NCBI GenBank assembly: GCA_017484285.1
Contig: JAFUTH010000005.1
Coordinates: 124,001 to 188,000 of the forward strand
Direction of reading: 5' to 3'
Source: Treponema sp.
GTDB lineage: Bacteria; Spirochaetota; Spirochaetia; Treponematales; Treponemataceae
DNA length: 64,000 nt
The notes under the pieces were generated by a model, which saw only the letters and a program-made list of their open reading frames with translations, did not search any database and was not told the origin of the DNA. Positions 27,022 through 35,032 of the stretch are shown here, piece after piece; the first letter of the stretch is position 1, and each line of letters begins with the position of its first letter. Position numbers and translations under genes: made by a program.

Positions 27022-27864
27022 CTATCGCAAATCCGGTGTGCGTATCCAATCCTGATCCGTATATGTGCGGTTTTCGCCGCCCATGCTCCAGATGAAGGTG
27101 TAGTTTGAAGTGCCACAGCCTGAGTGGATTGACCAGCTTGGGTTGATGACGGCTTCGTTATTGTGCATAACGAGGTGGCGTGTCTGTTGCGGTTCGCCCA
27201 TGATGTGGAAGACAACCTGGTCTTCGGGGAAATCGAAGTAGAAGTAGACTTCCATGCGTCGCTCGTGCGTGTGAGCGGGCATTGTGTTCCAAACGCTTCC
27301 CGTCTCCAAGTGCGTCATACCCATTGAAAGCTGGCAGGTGTCCAAAACTGACGGGTGAATGTACTGGTTGATTGTGCGGTCGTTTGATTCAGCCGCGCTT
27401 CCCATGTGAATGTGGTTCGCCTGCTCGTAGGTGATGATTCGGCTTGGGTAGGTGTGGTGAGCCGGAGTTGAGTTCATGTAGAATTTGGCAGGATTTTTAG
27501 AATCTTTTGAAGCGAGCGTGACTTCTTTTGTGCCCGCGCCAAGATACAATGCGTCATAGTGCTTGATTTCGTAGGTTGTGCCGTCTGCCACCACAACGCC
27601 GTCTCCGCCGATGTTAATCATGCCGAGCTCACGACGCTGCAAGAAGAAATCAACGCCGAAATCCTTCATGGCATCGATGTTTTTGTCGAGGCGAATTGTC
27701 TCATCAACTGGCATTGCGCCGAGAGTTACGATTCGGTCGATGTGGCTGTAGACAGCGGTGACATCATTTTTGATGAAAATGTTCTGAATGAGGAATTCCT
27801 CACGCATTTCTTCGGTAGTCATTCTTTTGAACGGCTCTTTTCCTGTTGAATAACGAATATCCAT
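27022..27864 (-). CDS. kduI: 5-dehydro-4-deoxy-D-glucuronate isomerase
   Basis: A 280-residue cupin enzyme of normal length. It converts 5-keto-4-deoxyuronate to 3-deoxy-D-glycero-2,5-hexodiulosonate in the breakdown of pectin and other uronate polymers. Family motifs are MDIRYSTGKEPFKRM at the N-terminus, the metal-binding MPAHTHERRMEVYFYFD (His, His, Glu), and a later His in the GEPQQTRHLVMHN region. No other pectin or uronate genes are nearby; the neighbour 26 nt upstream is an unrelated exported protein. It could serve host glycosaminoglycan or plant polymer use. Confidence 0.95.
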   Translation of the reverse strand: MDIRYSTGKEPFKRMTTEEMREEFLIQNIFIKNDVTAVYSHIDRIVTLGAMPVDETIRLDKNIDAMKDFGVDFFLQRRELGMINIGGDGVVVADGTTYEIKHYDALYLGAGTKEVTLASKDSKNPAKFYMNSTPAHHTYPSRIITYEQANHIHMGSAAESNDRTINQYIHPSVLDTCQLSMGMTHLETGSVWNTMPAHTHERRMEVYFYFDFPEDQVVFHIMGEPQQTRHLVMHNNEAVINPSWSIHSGCGTSNYTFIWSMGGENRTYTDQDWIRTPDLR

Positions 27865-27890
27865 TTTGTTACCCCTTTATATTAATTTAT

Positions 27891-28223
27891 TTAGTCTTTG
27901 CTTGAGTCTGAATCAGAAGAAAACGCCTCTTTGAAGCCTTTTCCGAACGCTTTTGCGGCAGAACCGATTTCTTTTCCGGCTTCTTTGCCCGCCTCGCCGA
28001 TAGTCTTTCCGACTTCACCGACCGCTCTGCCCGCTTTTTCGAAGCTTTCTTTGTCGTTTTCAGAAGATTTTTCTGCTTTTTTCGTCTCTTTTTTGGCTTC
28101 TTTTTTTGTTTCTTTTGCAGATTTTTCGACCGTTTGTTCCGTAGAATCAGCTTTTCCGCTCGCAAAAACAGGAACAGCCGAAATCAAAAGAACCGATGCA
28201 AAAATGAGCGCACTTCGTTTCAT
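27891..28223 (-). CDS. Small exported Lys/Glu-rich protein
   Basis: A 110-residue protein with a signal peptide (LIFASVLLISAVPVFASG). It is followed by a low-complexity Lys/Glu/Ala region (KSAKETKKEAKKETKKAEKS) and a Gly/Lys helix with an 11-residue-type rhythm (VGEVGKTIGEAGKEAGKEIG), as in LEA- or YtxH-like amphipathic helices. It ends in an acidic Ser/Asp tail. No specific family is recognised. It is probably periplasmic. It precedes kduI on the same strand. Confidence 0.65.
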   Translation of the reverse strand: MKRSALIFASVLLISAVPVFASGKADSTEQTVEKSAKETKKEAKKETKKAEKSSENDKESFEKAGRAVGEVGKTIGEAGKEAGKEIGSAAKAFGKGFKEAFSSDSDSSKD

Positions 28224-28287
28224 ATCCGTCTCCTCAGATTGAAAGATGCTTTAGTTATATCAGAAAATGACGAAAGGCGCTATCTTA

Positions 28288-28316
28288 TTTACCACATTTT
28301 GAAAAAAGAATACACT
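28288..28316 (+). promoter_or_regulatory. Candidate hutH promoter, near-leaderless
   Basis: TTTACC, 17 nt, TACACT; the -10 box ends 9 nt before the hutH ATG. No convincing ribosome-binding site is present. Confidence 0.45.
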
Positions 28317-28325
28317 TAAGCTATT

Positions 28326-29900
28326 ATGAAAACCATCAACGGAAATGAACTTACTATTGAAGATGTGTGCGATGTTGCCTACAAAAACGAAGAAGTCGCA
28401 CTTCCTACCGACGAACAATTTTGGGAAACTTTAAAAAAATCACGGAAATTCCTCGAAGACTATATTGCGACGGGCGTGCCAACATACGGTGTCACTACTG
28501 ATTTTGGCGACTCATGCGACAATCAGATTTCAGTCGACAAGGCGGGTGAATTGCAGCGCACCATCTGCACATACCACGGAATCGGCTTAGGTCCGAAATT
28601 TGACAGAGAGACAGGGCGTGCCGTCGTTCTTGCGCGCTTAAATGGCAATGTAAAAGGCGGTCACTCGGCGATTCGACCGGAACTTGCGAAGATGATGGTC
28701 ACTCTTCTCAATAAAGACATCATTCCCGTTATTCCGCAGCTCGGCTCAGTCGGTGCTTCGGGCGACCTTACTCCGCTTTCGTATCTTGCGGCGGTGATTA
28801 TGGGTCAGCGCGACGTGTATTACAAGGGCAATATCGTTCCTGCGGCAGAGGCTTTCAAAGCCGAGGGAATTGAGCCGCTTCCCATCGAAGCAAAAGAAGG
28901 CTTGGCGCTCATGAACGGCACAAGCGTTATGACGGCGGTCGCTTCCCTTGCATGGAAAAAGGCACAGCGACTTGCGAACATCTCTGACTTTCTCACAGCG
29001 GTCACCTCAGAAATCACGCGCGGAAAAGACACGCCGTTCGTTACCAAAGTAAGCCAGATTAAAAATCACCGCGGGCAAATGGAATCAGCGGTGTATGTGC
29101 ACAACATCATTTCCGAGTCAAAACGTGTTTTCAAATACGAGGATTTCTTAAAATATCAGATTGACTCGCTCGACGGAAAAAGTTTCCGAAAACAGCAGAA
29201 CAAAATCCAAGACCGCTATTCAATTCGGTGCGCTCCGCAGATTACGGGCGTATACCGTGACACGCTGCGCGTCGCCCGTGACTGGATTACCGAAGAATTA
29301 AATTCCGCGAACGACAATCCGCTCGTCGACATCGATGCGGGCAGATTGTACAACACGGGTAATTTCTACGGCGGGCACATTTGCGCGGCGTGCGATTACC
29401 TGAGAACCGCGCTCGCGAACATCGCCGATTTGAGCGACAAGCAGGCGGAAGTCATCATCGACGGAAAATTCAACGGACTTACCGAAAACTTAATTCCATT
29501 CACGCCCGAAGACCATCCGCGCGCGGGCTTGCGCCTGGGCTTTAAGGCGGCACAGATTACGATTTCTGCAATCCGTGGCGAAGTGGCGACTTACTGCTTC
29601 CCCGTTTCGCTCACAAGCGCGCCGACTGAAGCGTTGAATCAAGACAAAGTTTCAATGGGAACGATTAGCGCACGAAAACTCGCCGAGCAGATTGAACTCG
29701 TCTTTTTGCAGTTTGCCACGCATTTGCTCGCTGCAATGCAAGCGGTGGATTTGGCGGGCAAAGACGATTTCGCTCCGTTCACAAAGAAAGTGCATGAAGA
29801 AGTGCGAAAGATGAGCGCATTCGTAGAAGACGACCGCGCCCTCGACAAAGAAGCCACCGCAGTTGCGCAGTGGCTTAAAACAACAGAACTGTTTGCTTAG
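28326..29900 (+). CDS. hutH: Histidine/aromatic amino acid ammonia-lyase
   Basis: A 524-residue enzyme of the HAL/PAL/TAL family, which removes ammonia from histidine or aromatic amino acids using the self-made MIO group. The MIO triad Ala-Ser-Gly is at 144-146 in GSVGASGDLTPLS. Other motifs are PTYGVTTDFGDSC, NSANDNPLVD, and FYGGHICAACDYLR. The substrate-selecting segment reads LQRTICTYHGIGLG; classic histidine lyases have Ser-His there (LSH), while this one has Tyr-His (83-84), so the substrate is not certain. There is no hutU or hutI next to it. Its stop codon overlaps the convergent flavodoxin gene by 4 nt. Confidence 0.85.
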   Translation: MKTINGNELTIEDVCDVAYKNEEVALPTDEQFWETLKKSRKFLEDYIATGVPTYGVTTDFGDSCDNQISVDKAGELQRTICTYHGIGLGPKFDRETGRAVVLARLNGNVKGGHSAIRPELAKMMVTLLNKDIIPVIPQLGSVGASGDLTPLSYLAAVIMGQRDVYYKGNIVPAAEAFKAEGIEPLPIEAKEGLALMNGTSVMTAVASLAWKKAQRLANISDFLTAVTSEITRGKDTPFVTKVSQIKNHRGQMESAVYVHNIISESKRVFKYEDFLKYQIDSLDGKSFRKQQNKIQDRYSIRCAPQITGVYRDTLRVARDWITEELNSANDNPLVDIDAGRLYNTGNFYGGHICAACDYLRTALANIADLSDKQAEVIIDGKFNGLTENLIPFTPEDHPRAGLRLGFKAAQITISAIRGEVATYCFPVSLTSAPTEALNQDKVSMGTISARKLAEQIELVFLQFATHLLAAMQAVDLAGKDDFAPFTKKVHEEVRKMSAFVEDDRALDKEATAVAQWLKTTELFA

Positions 29901-30289
29901 GCAATAGCCGCTTTCATTTCAGAAAGTGCGCTGTCATCAGGTGAAAGCTGGGCTTTTACGGTCGCTTTCACCGTTGCGCCCGCCGCCTCAACTCTGCCTT
30001 TCCAGTCTTCGAGGAATGCGCCGTCGCCCCAGTCGTATGAGCCAAAGAGCACGACGGTTTTTCCGCTCAAGCTGCCTTCAATCGAAGAATAGAATGATTC
30101 CATTGAATCCTCAAGCTGCTCGGCTCCCATTGCCGGGCTTCCCAAAGCAATCAAATCAGCCTTGAGCACTTCTGCGCTGTCCGCGCTGTCCGCCGTTGAG
30201 AAATATGCGTCTGCTCCTGCCGCCTCTTTTGCCGCATTTGCAAGCGCCTCTGTGTTTCCTGTTGTTGTTGCGTATACGATGGCTACCAT
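29897..30289 (-). CDS. Short-chain flavodoxin
   Basis: A 130-residue FMN-binding electron carrier. The phosphate loop is TTTGNTE (residues 8-14), followed by ADLIALGSPAMGAE and FGSYDWGDGAF, the two loops that hold the isoalloxazine ring. It lacks the long-chain insertion. It can replace ferredoxin when iron is short, for example as partner of pyruvate oxidoreductase or as reductant for NrdG (inference). It lies 3 nt behind the DUF3793 gene, forming a two-gene operon under a palindromic operator. Confidence 0.92.
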   Translation of the reverse strand: MVAIVYATTTGNTEALANAAKEAAGADAYFSTADSADSAEVLKADLIALGSPAMGAEQLEDSMESFYSSIEGSLSGKTVVLFGSYDWGDGAFLEDWKGRVEAAGATVKATVKAQLSPDDSALSEMKAAIA

Positions 30290-30292
30290 GTG

Positions 30293-30871
30293 TTACGCTC
30301 CTTTTTTAGTGTGATGTGAATATTTTTTGGCAACGACGGGAACTGACAGTCCTTCATCGAGCCACTTCATGCAGAGCTCGCTGCATGATTTGTACAAGTT
30401 CATTTTGCGCTCAGCCTCAGCCTCGTTTCCGTAGACTTTCCAAAAGCCCGAGAATTTGCACGCAAAGCGGTCGCGCTCAAAGCCGAGCACGTCTTCAAGC
30501 GGATAGCCCAAAAAAAGCCCGACTTCATGCGGAAATTCTTTTTGATACATGAGCCGATGCAAGAGCTCACACAGAATTCCGTTTAAGCCTTTTTCAAATG
30601 AATAGCCCTTTGACTCAAGATAGCGGGCATTTTCCGCATCCGAAATGACGTTTTCGAGCAAATCACGGTCGTACACAAAGAACAAAAACCGACGGTCATC
30701 TTTTTTGAGCGGCACGAAGTAACGCTTTGCCTTGCAAAAATCGCACTGCCATTTTAAAAGCCGCGTGCGCCCTTCCAAAAAACACTCAGCGTCCATCGAA
30801 AAAAGATTCGCGGGCTTAATGCCACAGAGCGCGGGCGCGCAACAGTGAATGATTGTCTCGTCAAAACTCAT
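30293..30871 (-). CDS. DUF3793 family protein
   Basis: A 192-residue protein that matches the DUF3793 pattern by eye: an N-terminal HCCAPALCGIKPANLF, then KRYFVPLKK, a conserved LLHRLMYQKEFPHEVGLFLGYPLEDVLGF, and C-terminal YKSCSEL. The family is common in anaerobes and often sits beside flavodoxin. A role in haem or iron metabolism has been guessed but is not established. Cysteines at both ends could bind metal. It is the first gene of the operon with flavodoxin; the start codon is directly preceded by a duplicated operator-like segment. Confidence 0.8.
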   Translation of the reverse strand: MSFDETIIHCCAPALCGIKPANLFSMDAECFLEGRTRLLKWQCDFCKAKRYFVPLKKDDRRFLFFVYDRDLLENVISDAENARYLESKGYSFEKGLNGILCELLHRLMYQKEFPHEVGLFLGYPLEDVLGFERDRFACKFSGFWKVYGNEAEAERKMNLYKSCSELCMKWLDEGLSVPVVAKKYSHHTKKGA

Positions 30872-30911
30872 TTTTGTTATCTCTATCTCATTTTTGTTAT
30901 GATAACAAAAA
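30871..30911. promoter_or_regulatory. Palindromic operator with duplicated half-site before DUF3793-flavodoxin
   Basis: TTTTTGTTAT-g-ATAACAAAAA at 30891-30911 is a perfect 21-bp palindrome. Its left half, TTTTTGTTAT, occurs again 20 bp away at 30871-30880, directly at the start codon. The arrangement would let a dimer bind the palindrome and a second unit occupy the half-site over the ribosome-binding region. The regulator is unknown; Fur- or FNR-like sites are AT-rich palindromes but this is not a clear match to either. Confidence 0.5.
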
Positions 30912-31036
30912 TATACTTTATCTAACCTATGTTGTCAAACGCTAACTTTTATAATTATTCATCTTTTTTGCGTTTTTCTCTTGATTAGACAAAACAGACA
31001 TCTTTTTGATTTTATTGACTTTCTTCAAAAAACGCA

Positions 31037-31065
31037 TTGACATAAAATGATTGCGAATCTATCAT
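31037..31065 (+). promoter_or_regulatory. nrdDG promoter
   Basis: A perfect TTGACA, 17 nt, then TATCAT. The predicted start is near 31072, leaving a ~145-nt leader before the nrdD ATG. The 30872-31218 gap otherwise holds the DUF3793 operator and the candidate NrdR boxes. Confidence 0.55.
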
Positions 31066-31083
31066 TCTGACAATTAATAAAAA

Positions 31084-31142
31084 ACGCTACAGATAGTGTC
31101 TTTTGAGCCGATAATAGCAACATAAAACACTATGATATTTTC
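31084..31142 (+). promoter_or_regulatory. Candidate pair of NrdR boxes upstream of nrdD
   Basis: ACGCTACAGATAGTGT (31084-31099) fits the NrdR box pattern ACAC-W-ATATAT-W-GTGT at most positions. A weaker second half-match, ACACTATGATATTTTC, starts 43 bp later (about four helical turns). Both lie just after the predicted transcript start, where a repressor would act. No nrdR gene is in the window. Confidence 0.35.
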
Positions 31143-31218
31143 AAGAATGTCAAGTGTTTTTTTGCAAAAAAATAATTTTTTATATTTCATACTCATGTAT
31201 GTCTGGAGGGGAAACGGC

Positions 31219-33396
31219 ATGAAAATCATTAAACGCAACGGTGAAGAAGTCGTATTCGACATCAACAAAATCATTACTGCGATTTCAAAAGCGAACAACG
31301 AAGTTCCACCGTCAGAGCAGATGAGCGAAGAAACAATCAAAACAATTGCGCTCTCCATCGAAAAGCAGTGCGCTTCCGAAAATCGCGAAATGGATGTAGA
31401 GGCGATTCAAGATTTGGTTGAAGATGCCATCATGAAGGCAGGCGCATTCAGCATCGCAAAAAAATACATCACATACCGCTACAAGCACAACCTCATGCGA
31501 AAAGAGAACACGACTGACAATCAGATTATGTCTCTCATCGAGTGCAACAACGAAGACGTAAAACAGGAAAACTCAAACAAAAACCCAACGGTCGTTTCGG
31601 TTCAGCGCGACTACATGGCGGGCGAAGTCTCAAAAGACATCACGAAACGCTATCTTCTCGACGAAGACATCGTTAAAGCACACGACGAAGGTCTCATTCA
31701 CTTCCACGACTCTGACTATTTTGCACAGCACATGCACAACTGCGATTTGGTCAACCTCGAAGACATGCTCCAAAACGGCACGGTCATTTCTGGCACAAAA
31801 ATCGACACGCCCCACTCATTCTCAACGGCGTGCAACATCGCCACGCAGATTATCGCACAGGTTGCTTCTTGCCAGTACGGCGGTCAGTCAATCTCACTCG
31901 CACACCTCGCTCCATTCGTCGAAGTGAGCCGAAAAAAGATTCAGCGCGAAACTGCCAAAATTGAAGAACAGACGGGCGTAAAATTCAGCGACGAGCAGTT
32001 CAATAAAATCGTAGAAATGCGCGTCAGAGACGAAATCACGCGTGGCGTCCAGACAATCCAGTATCAGGTCGTTACGCTCATGACCACAAACGGTCAGGCT
32101 CCGTTCATCACGGTCTTCATGTACCTCAACGAAGCCAAAAATGAGCAGGAAAAAGCCGACCTCGCCATGATTATCGAAGAAATGCTCAAGCAGCGCTATC
32201 AGGGCGTCAAAAACGAAAAGGGATTCTGGGTCACTCCGGCGTTCCCCAAACTCATTTATGTGCTTGAGCCCGATAACATTGAGCCAAACTCAAAATACTA
32301 CGCGCTCACCGAACTTGCCGCAAAATGCACGGCGCGCCGTCTCGTTCCTGACTACATCTCAGAAAAAAAGATGCTTGAGCTCAAGGTCGACGCAAACGGA
32401 AACGGTCAGTGCTATCCGTGTATGGGCTGCCGCTCGTTCCTCACACCTTACCTCGACTCAAACGGAAAGCCGAAATACTATGGTCGCTTCAATCAGGGTG
32501 TTGTCACGATTAACTTGGTTGACGTGGCGTGCTCTTCGGGCGGCGACTACAAAACATTTTGGGAAATTTTTGACGAACGACTCGAACTCTGCCACAAAGC
32601 ACTTATGCGCCGTCACCAGCGGCTTTTAGGCACACCAAGCGATGTGGCTCCAATTCTCTGGCAAAATGGTGCGCTTGCCCGTCTCGAAAAAGGCGAAAAA
32701 ATCGACAAACTTTTGTTCGGCGGCTACTCAACGATTTCTCTCGGCTACGCAGGTCTGTGCGAGTGCGTCCGCTACATGACAGGAAAGCCACACACCGACC
32801 CGGATGCAACGCCGTTCGCCATCGAAATCATGAAGCACTTGAACGCAAAATGCGCGGAATGGAAGGCTGCTTCAAACATCGCGTTCTCGCTCTACGGCAC
32901 GCCGCTTGAGTCCACAACATACAAATTCGCAAAGTGCCTCAAAAAGCGATTCGGCGAAATTCCAGGCGTTACCGACAAAAACTACATCACGAACAGCTAC
33001 CATGTGCACGTTACCGAGCAAGTCGACGCGTTCACCAAGCTTTCGTTCGAGAGCCAGTTCCAAGAACTTTCTCCGGGCGGCGCGGTGAGCTACGTTGAAG
33101 TTCCCAACATGGAAAACAATATTCCTGCCGTCATGACGCTCTTAAAGCACATTTACGAGAACATCATGTACGCAGAGCTCAACACAAAATCTGACTGCTG
33201 CCAAAAATGTGGCTACACGGGCGAAATTCAAATCGTCACCGACAGCGACAACAAGCTCATTTGGCAATGCCCGAACTGTGGCAACAAAGACCAGGCAACT
33301 ATGAATGTCGCACGTCGCACGTGTGGGTACATCGGCACTCAATATTGGAATCAAGGCCGCACACAAGAAATCAAAGAGCGCGTTCTCCACTTGTAA
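31219..33396 (+). CDS. nrdD: Anaerobic ribonucleoside-triphosphate reductase, large subunit
   Basis: A 725-residue glycyl-radical enzyme making dNTPs without oxygen. The start is the ATG at 31219 with GGAGGGG 9 nt upstream; a longer frame would include the leader. The N-terminal ~90 residues are an ATP-cone (KIIKRNGEEVVFDINKIITA). Near the C-terminus are the zinc-binding CQKCGYTGE and CPNCGNKD pairs and the glycyl-radical loop RRTCGYIGT. Its activase gene nrdG begins 15 nt downstream. It is the only ribonucleotide reductase in the window and fits a strictly anaerobic life. Confidence 0.95.
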   Translation: MKIIKRNGEEVVFDINKIITAISKANNEVPPSEQMSEETIKTIALSIEKQCASENREMDVEAIQDLVEDAIMKAGAFSIAKKYITYRYKHNLMRKENTTDNQIMSLIECNNEDVKQENSNKNPTVVSVQRDYMAGEVSKDITKRYLLDEDIVKAHDEGLIHFHDSDYFAQHMHNCDLVNLEDMLQNGTVISGTKIDTPHSFSTACNIATQIIAQVASCQYGGQSISLAHLAPFVEVSRKKIQRETAKIEEQTGVKFSDEQFNKIVEMRVRDEITRGVQTIQYQVVTLMTTNGQAPFITVFMYLNEAKNEQEKADLAMIIEEMLKQRYQGVKNEKGFWVTPAFPKLIYVLEPDNIEPNSKYYALTELAAKCTARRLVPDYISEKKMLELKVDANGNGQCYPCMGCRSFLTPYLDSNGKPKYYGRFNQGVVTINLVDVACSSGGDYKTFWEIFDERLELCHKALMRRHQRLLGTPSDVAPILWQNGALARLEKGEKIDKLLFGGYSTISLGYAGLCECVRYMTGKPHTDPDATPFAIEIMKHLNAKCAEWKAASNIAFSLYGTPLESTTYKFAKCLKKRFGEIPGVTDKNYITNSYHVHVTEQVDAFTKLSFESQFQELSPGGAVSYVEVPNMENNIPAVMTLLKHIYENIMYAELNTKSDCCQKCGYTGEIQIVTDSDNKLIWQCPNCGNKDQATMNVARRTCGYIGTQYWNQGRTQEIKERVLHL

Positions 33397-33411
33397 GCGC
33401 GGGTTGGCTTC

Positions 33412-33918
33412 ATGTACTACGGCACAATCAAAAAAACGGATATTGCCAACGGCTTGGGCGTACGGGTTTCACTCTTCGTCTCGGGCTGCCGAAATCACTG
33501 CAAAGGGTGTCACAACCAAATTACGTGGGATTTCAAATTCGGCAATATCTTCACCGAAATGACCGAAATGGAAATTCTCGAAGCCTTAAGCCCCTCGTAT
33601 ATCGACGGGCTTACCGTGCTTGGCGGCGAGCCTTTTGAAGAAGAAAATCAAGAAGTGCTCGCCCCGTTCTTAGAGCGCGTCAGGCAGGCATTCCCGCACA
33701 AAAACATTTGGTGCTACACCGGCTACCTCTACGACAAAGACCTGCTCCCCGCCGACGGCAGAAAGCACACTCCATTCACAAACCGCATGCTCGCCTGCAT
33801 TGATGTGCTCGTGGACGGTCCGTTTATCGAAAGCCAAAAAGACTTAACGCTCAACTTCCGCGGCTCACGAAACCAGCGAATCATAAACCTAAAAGAGAAT
33901 TGTTTGATGAAGCTTTAA
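33412..33918 (+). CDS. nrdG: Anaerobic ribonucleotide reductase activating protein
   Basis: A 168-residue radical-SAM activase that generates the glycyl radical on NrdD. The CxxxCxxC cluster motif is in SGCRNHCKGCHNQIT (about residues 26-40). GGEPF (ITVLGGEPFEE-like region) and the LWCYTGYLYD-type strand follow. It is directly behind nrdD, with a strong terminator 5 nt after its stop. Confidence 0.94.
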   Translation: MYYGTIKKTDIANGLGVRVSLFVSGCRNHCKGCHNQITWDFKFGNIFTEMTEMEILEALSPSYIDGLTVLGGEPFEEENQEVLAPFLERVRQAFPHKNIWCYTGYLYDKDLLPADGRKHTPFTNRMLACIDVLVDGPFIESQKDLTLNFRGSRNQRIINLKENCLMKL

Positions 33919-33922
33919 AACA

Positions 33923-33957
33923 AAAAAAAGACTGACTTGAAAAAGCCAGTCTTTTTT
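33923..33957. terminator. Bidirectional terminator between nrdG and tRNA-Ala
   Basis: AAAAAAGACTG ... CAGTCTTTTTT, a stem with A run on one side and T run on the other, so it can end nrdDG transcripts on the plus strand and the tRNA transcript on the minus strand. Confidence 0.85.
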
Positions 33958-33959
33958 AT

Positions 33960-34032
33960 TGGAGACGATCGGACTCGAACCGACCACCCTTTGATTGCGA
34001 ACCAAATGCTCTACCAGATGAGCTACGCCCCC
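33960..34032 (-). tRNA. tRNA-Ala (anticodon CGC)
   Basis: A 73-nt cloverleaf on the minus strand. The acceptor stem GGGGGCG / CGTCTCC includes the G3-U70 pair that marks tRNA-Ala. The D arm is GCTC ... GAGC. The anticodon stem TTTGG / TCAAA encloses loop TTCGCAA, anticodon CGC (codon GCG). The T arm has GGTTCGAGTCC and the discriminator base is A. The 3' CCA is not encoded. Confidence 0.93.
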
Positions 34033-34048
34033 AAAAACTGAATCTATA

Positions 34049-34957
34049 TTAGCGAATTTTTTCGCTTCCGTCAATTAAATCACGTAAAAATTCGCAGCAT
34101 GGCGTTGAAATGTTGTGACGCTCCGCAAGGCGCACAATCGTGCCACAGAAAAACTCGTTCTCGCTTTTGCGCCCGGCTTCCATGTCCTGCAACATGCTCG
34201 TTTTTCCGTACGGATCGTGGTGGCACATCATGGCGATTGCATCCTCGGTGACTTTTTCACTGAGCGCGATTCCCTCCGCGTTTGCCACGGCGACCACTTC
34301 CTTCCCGACTTTCCGCGCGAGATTCTGCATGACTTCGTGCTTGAAGCCGCCGTAAGGAGAGCGCGTGATTGCCGAAAGCGTGTTGAACACCGTGTTTATA
34401 AGGAATTTTTTCCACATTTCAAGGTGAATGTCATCGGGATTTTTAAAGCGCATCCCCGATTTTTCAAAAAGCTCACAAAGCGCACCAGTCCGCTCCGTTT
34501 TGGCATTATTCTGTTCGCCGAACACGACCGTTCCGAAGTCAGAGCATTCGACTTTGTTTCCTTCATGAATTGAATTCAAACTAATCACGAATCCGTAAAG
34601 AAGATTTTCTTCACCATAGACTTTTGCAATATCGCGCTCACTCTGGAGTCCGTTCAGAACCGAGAGAATCAAAGTTTTTTTGCCACACGCCGTTTTCATC
34701 ATCTCAATCGCCTGAGAAAGCTGCAAATTCTTCGTGGCAATGATAATCAAATCGCTTTCGTGCGCGTTTTTGCTCTCAACGAAATTGAAATCTTGCTTTT
34801 CGCCGTTCAAAAAGATTCCGTCGCGCTCATACCGCACTTTTCGCTCGCCGTCAGCGAGACATTCCACATTTTCTTTTCCGAGATAGCTTGTCAGTTTTGA
34901 GGCAATCACGGCACCCACCGCGCCCACGCCGATAATCGTAACTTTCTTGATTTCCAT
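34049..34957 (-). CDS. panE: 2-dehydropantoate 2-reductase family protein (ApbA/PanE)
   Basis: A 302-residue NADPH-dependent reductase. The dinucleotide-binding motif is VTIIGVGAVGAVIASKL (residues 6-22). Later family motifs are LIIIATKNLQL, LILSVLNGLQSE, and MWKKFLINTVFNTLSAI with the catalytic Lys and the substrate-binding Asn. It would reduce ketopantoate in pantothenate/CoA synthesis; some family members act on other 2-oxo acids, so the substrate is inferred. A TACAAT -10 box ends 6 nt before the ATG, with no ribosome-binding site, so its message is probably leaderless. Confidence 0.85.
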   Translation of the reverse strand: MEIKKVTIIGVGAVGAVIASKLTSYLGKENVECLADGERKVRYERDGIFLNGEKQDFNFVESKNAHESDLIIIATKNLQLSQAIEMMKTACGKKTLILSVLNGLQSERDIAKVYGEENLLYGFVISLNSIHEGNKVECSDFGTVVFGEQNNAKTERTGALCELFEKSGMRFKNPDDIHLEMWKKFLINTVFNTLSAITRSPYGGFKHEVMQNLARKVGKEVVAVANAEGIALSEKVTEDAIAMMCHHDPYGKTSMLQDMEAGRKSENEFFCGTIVRLAERHNISTPCCEFLRDLIDGSEKIR

Positions 34958-35032
34958 GAATTGATTGTAACAACTTGCTAAATTCTCTTCTAGGACTTAA
35001 AATAGCAGGTACTACAGTTTACAGAGGAACAC

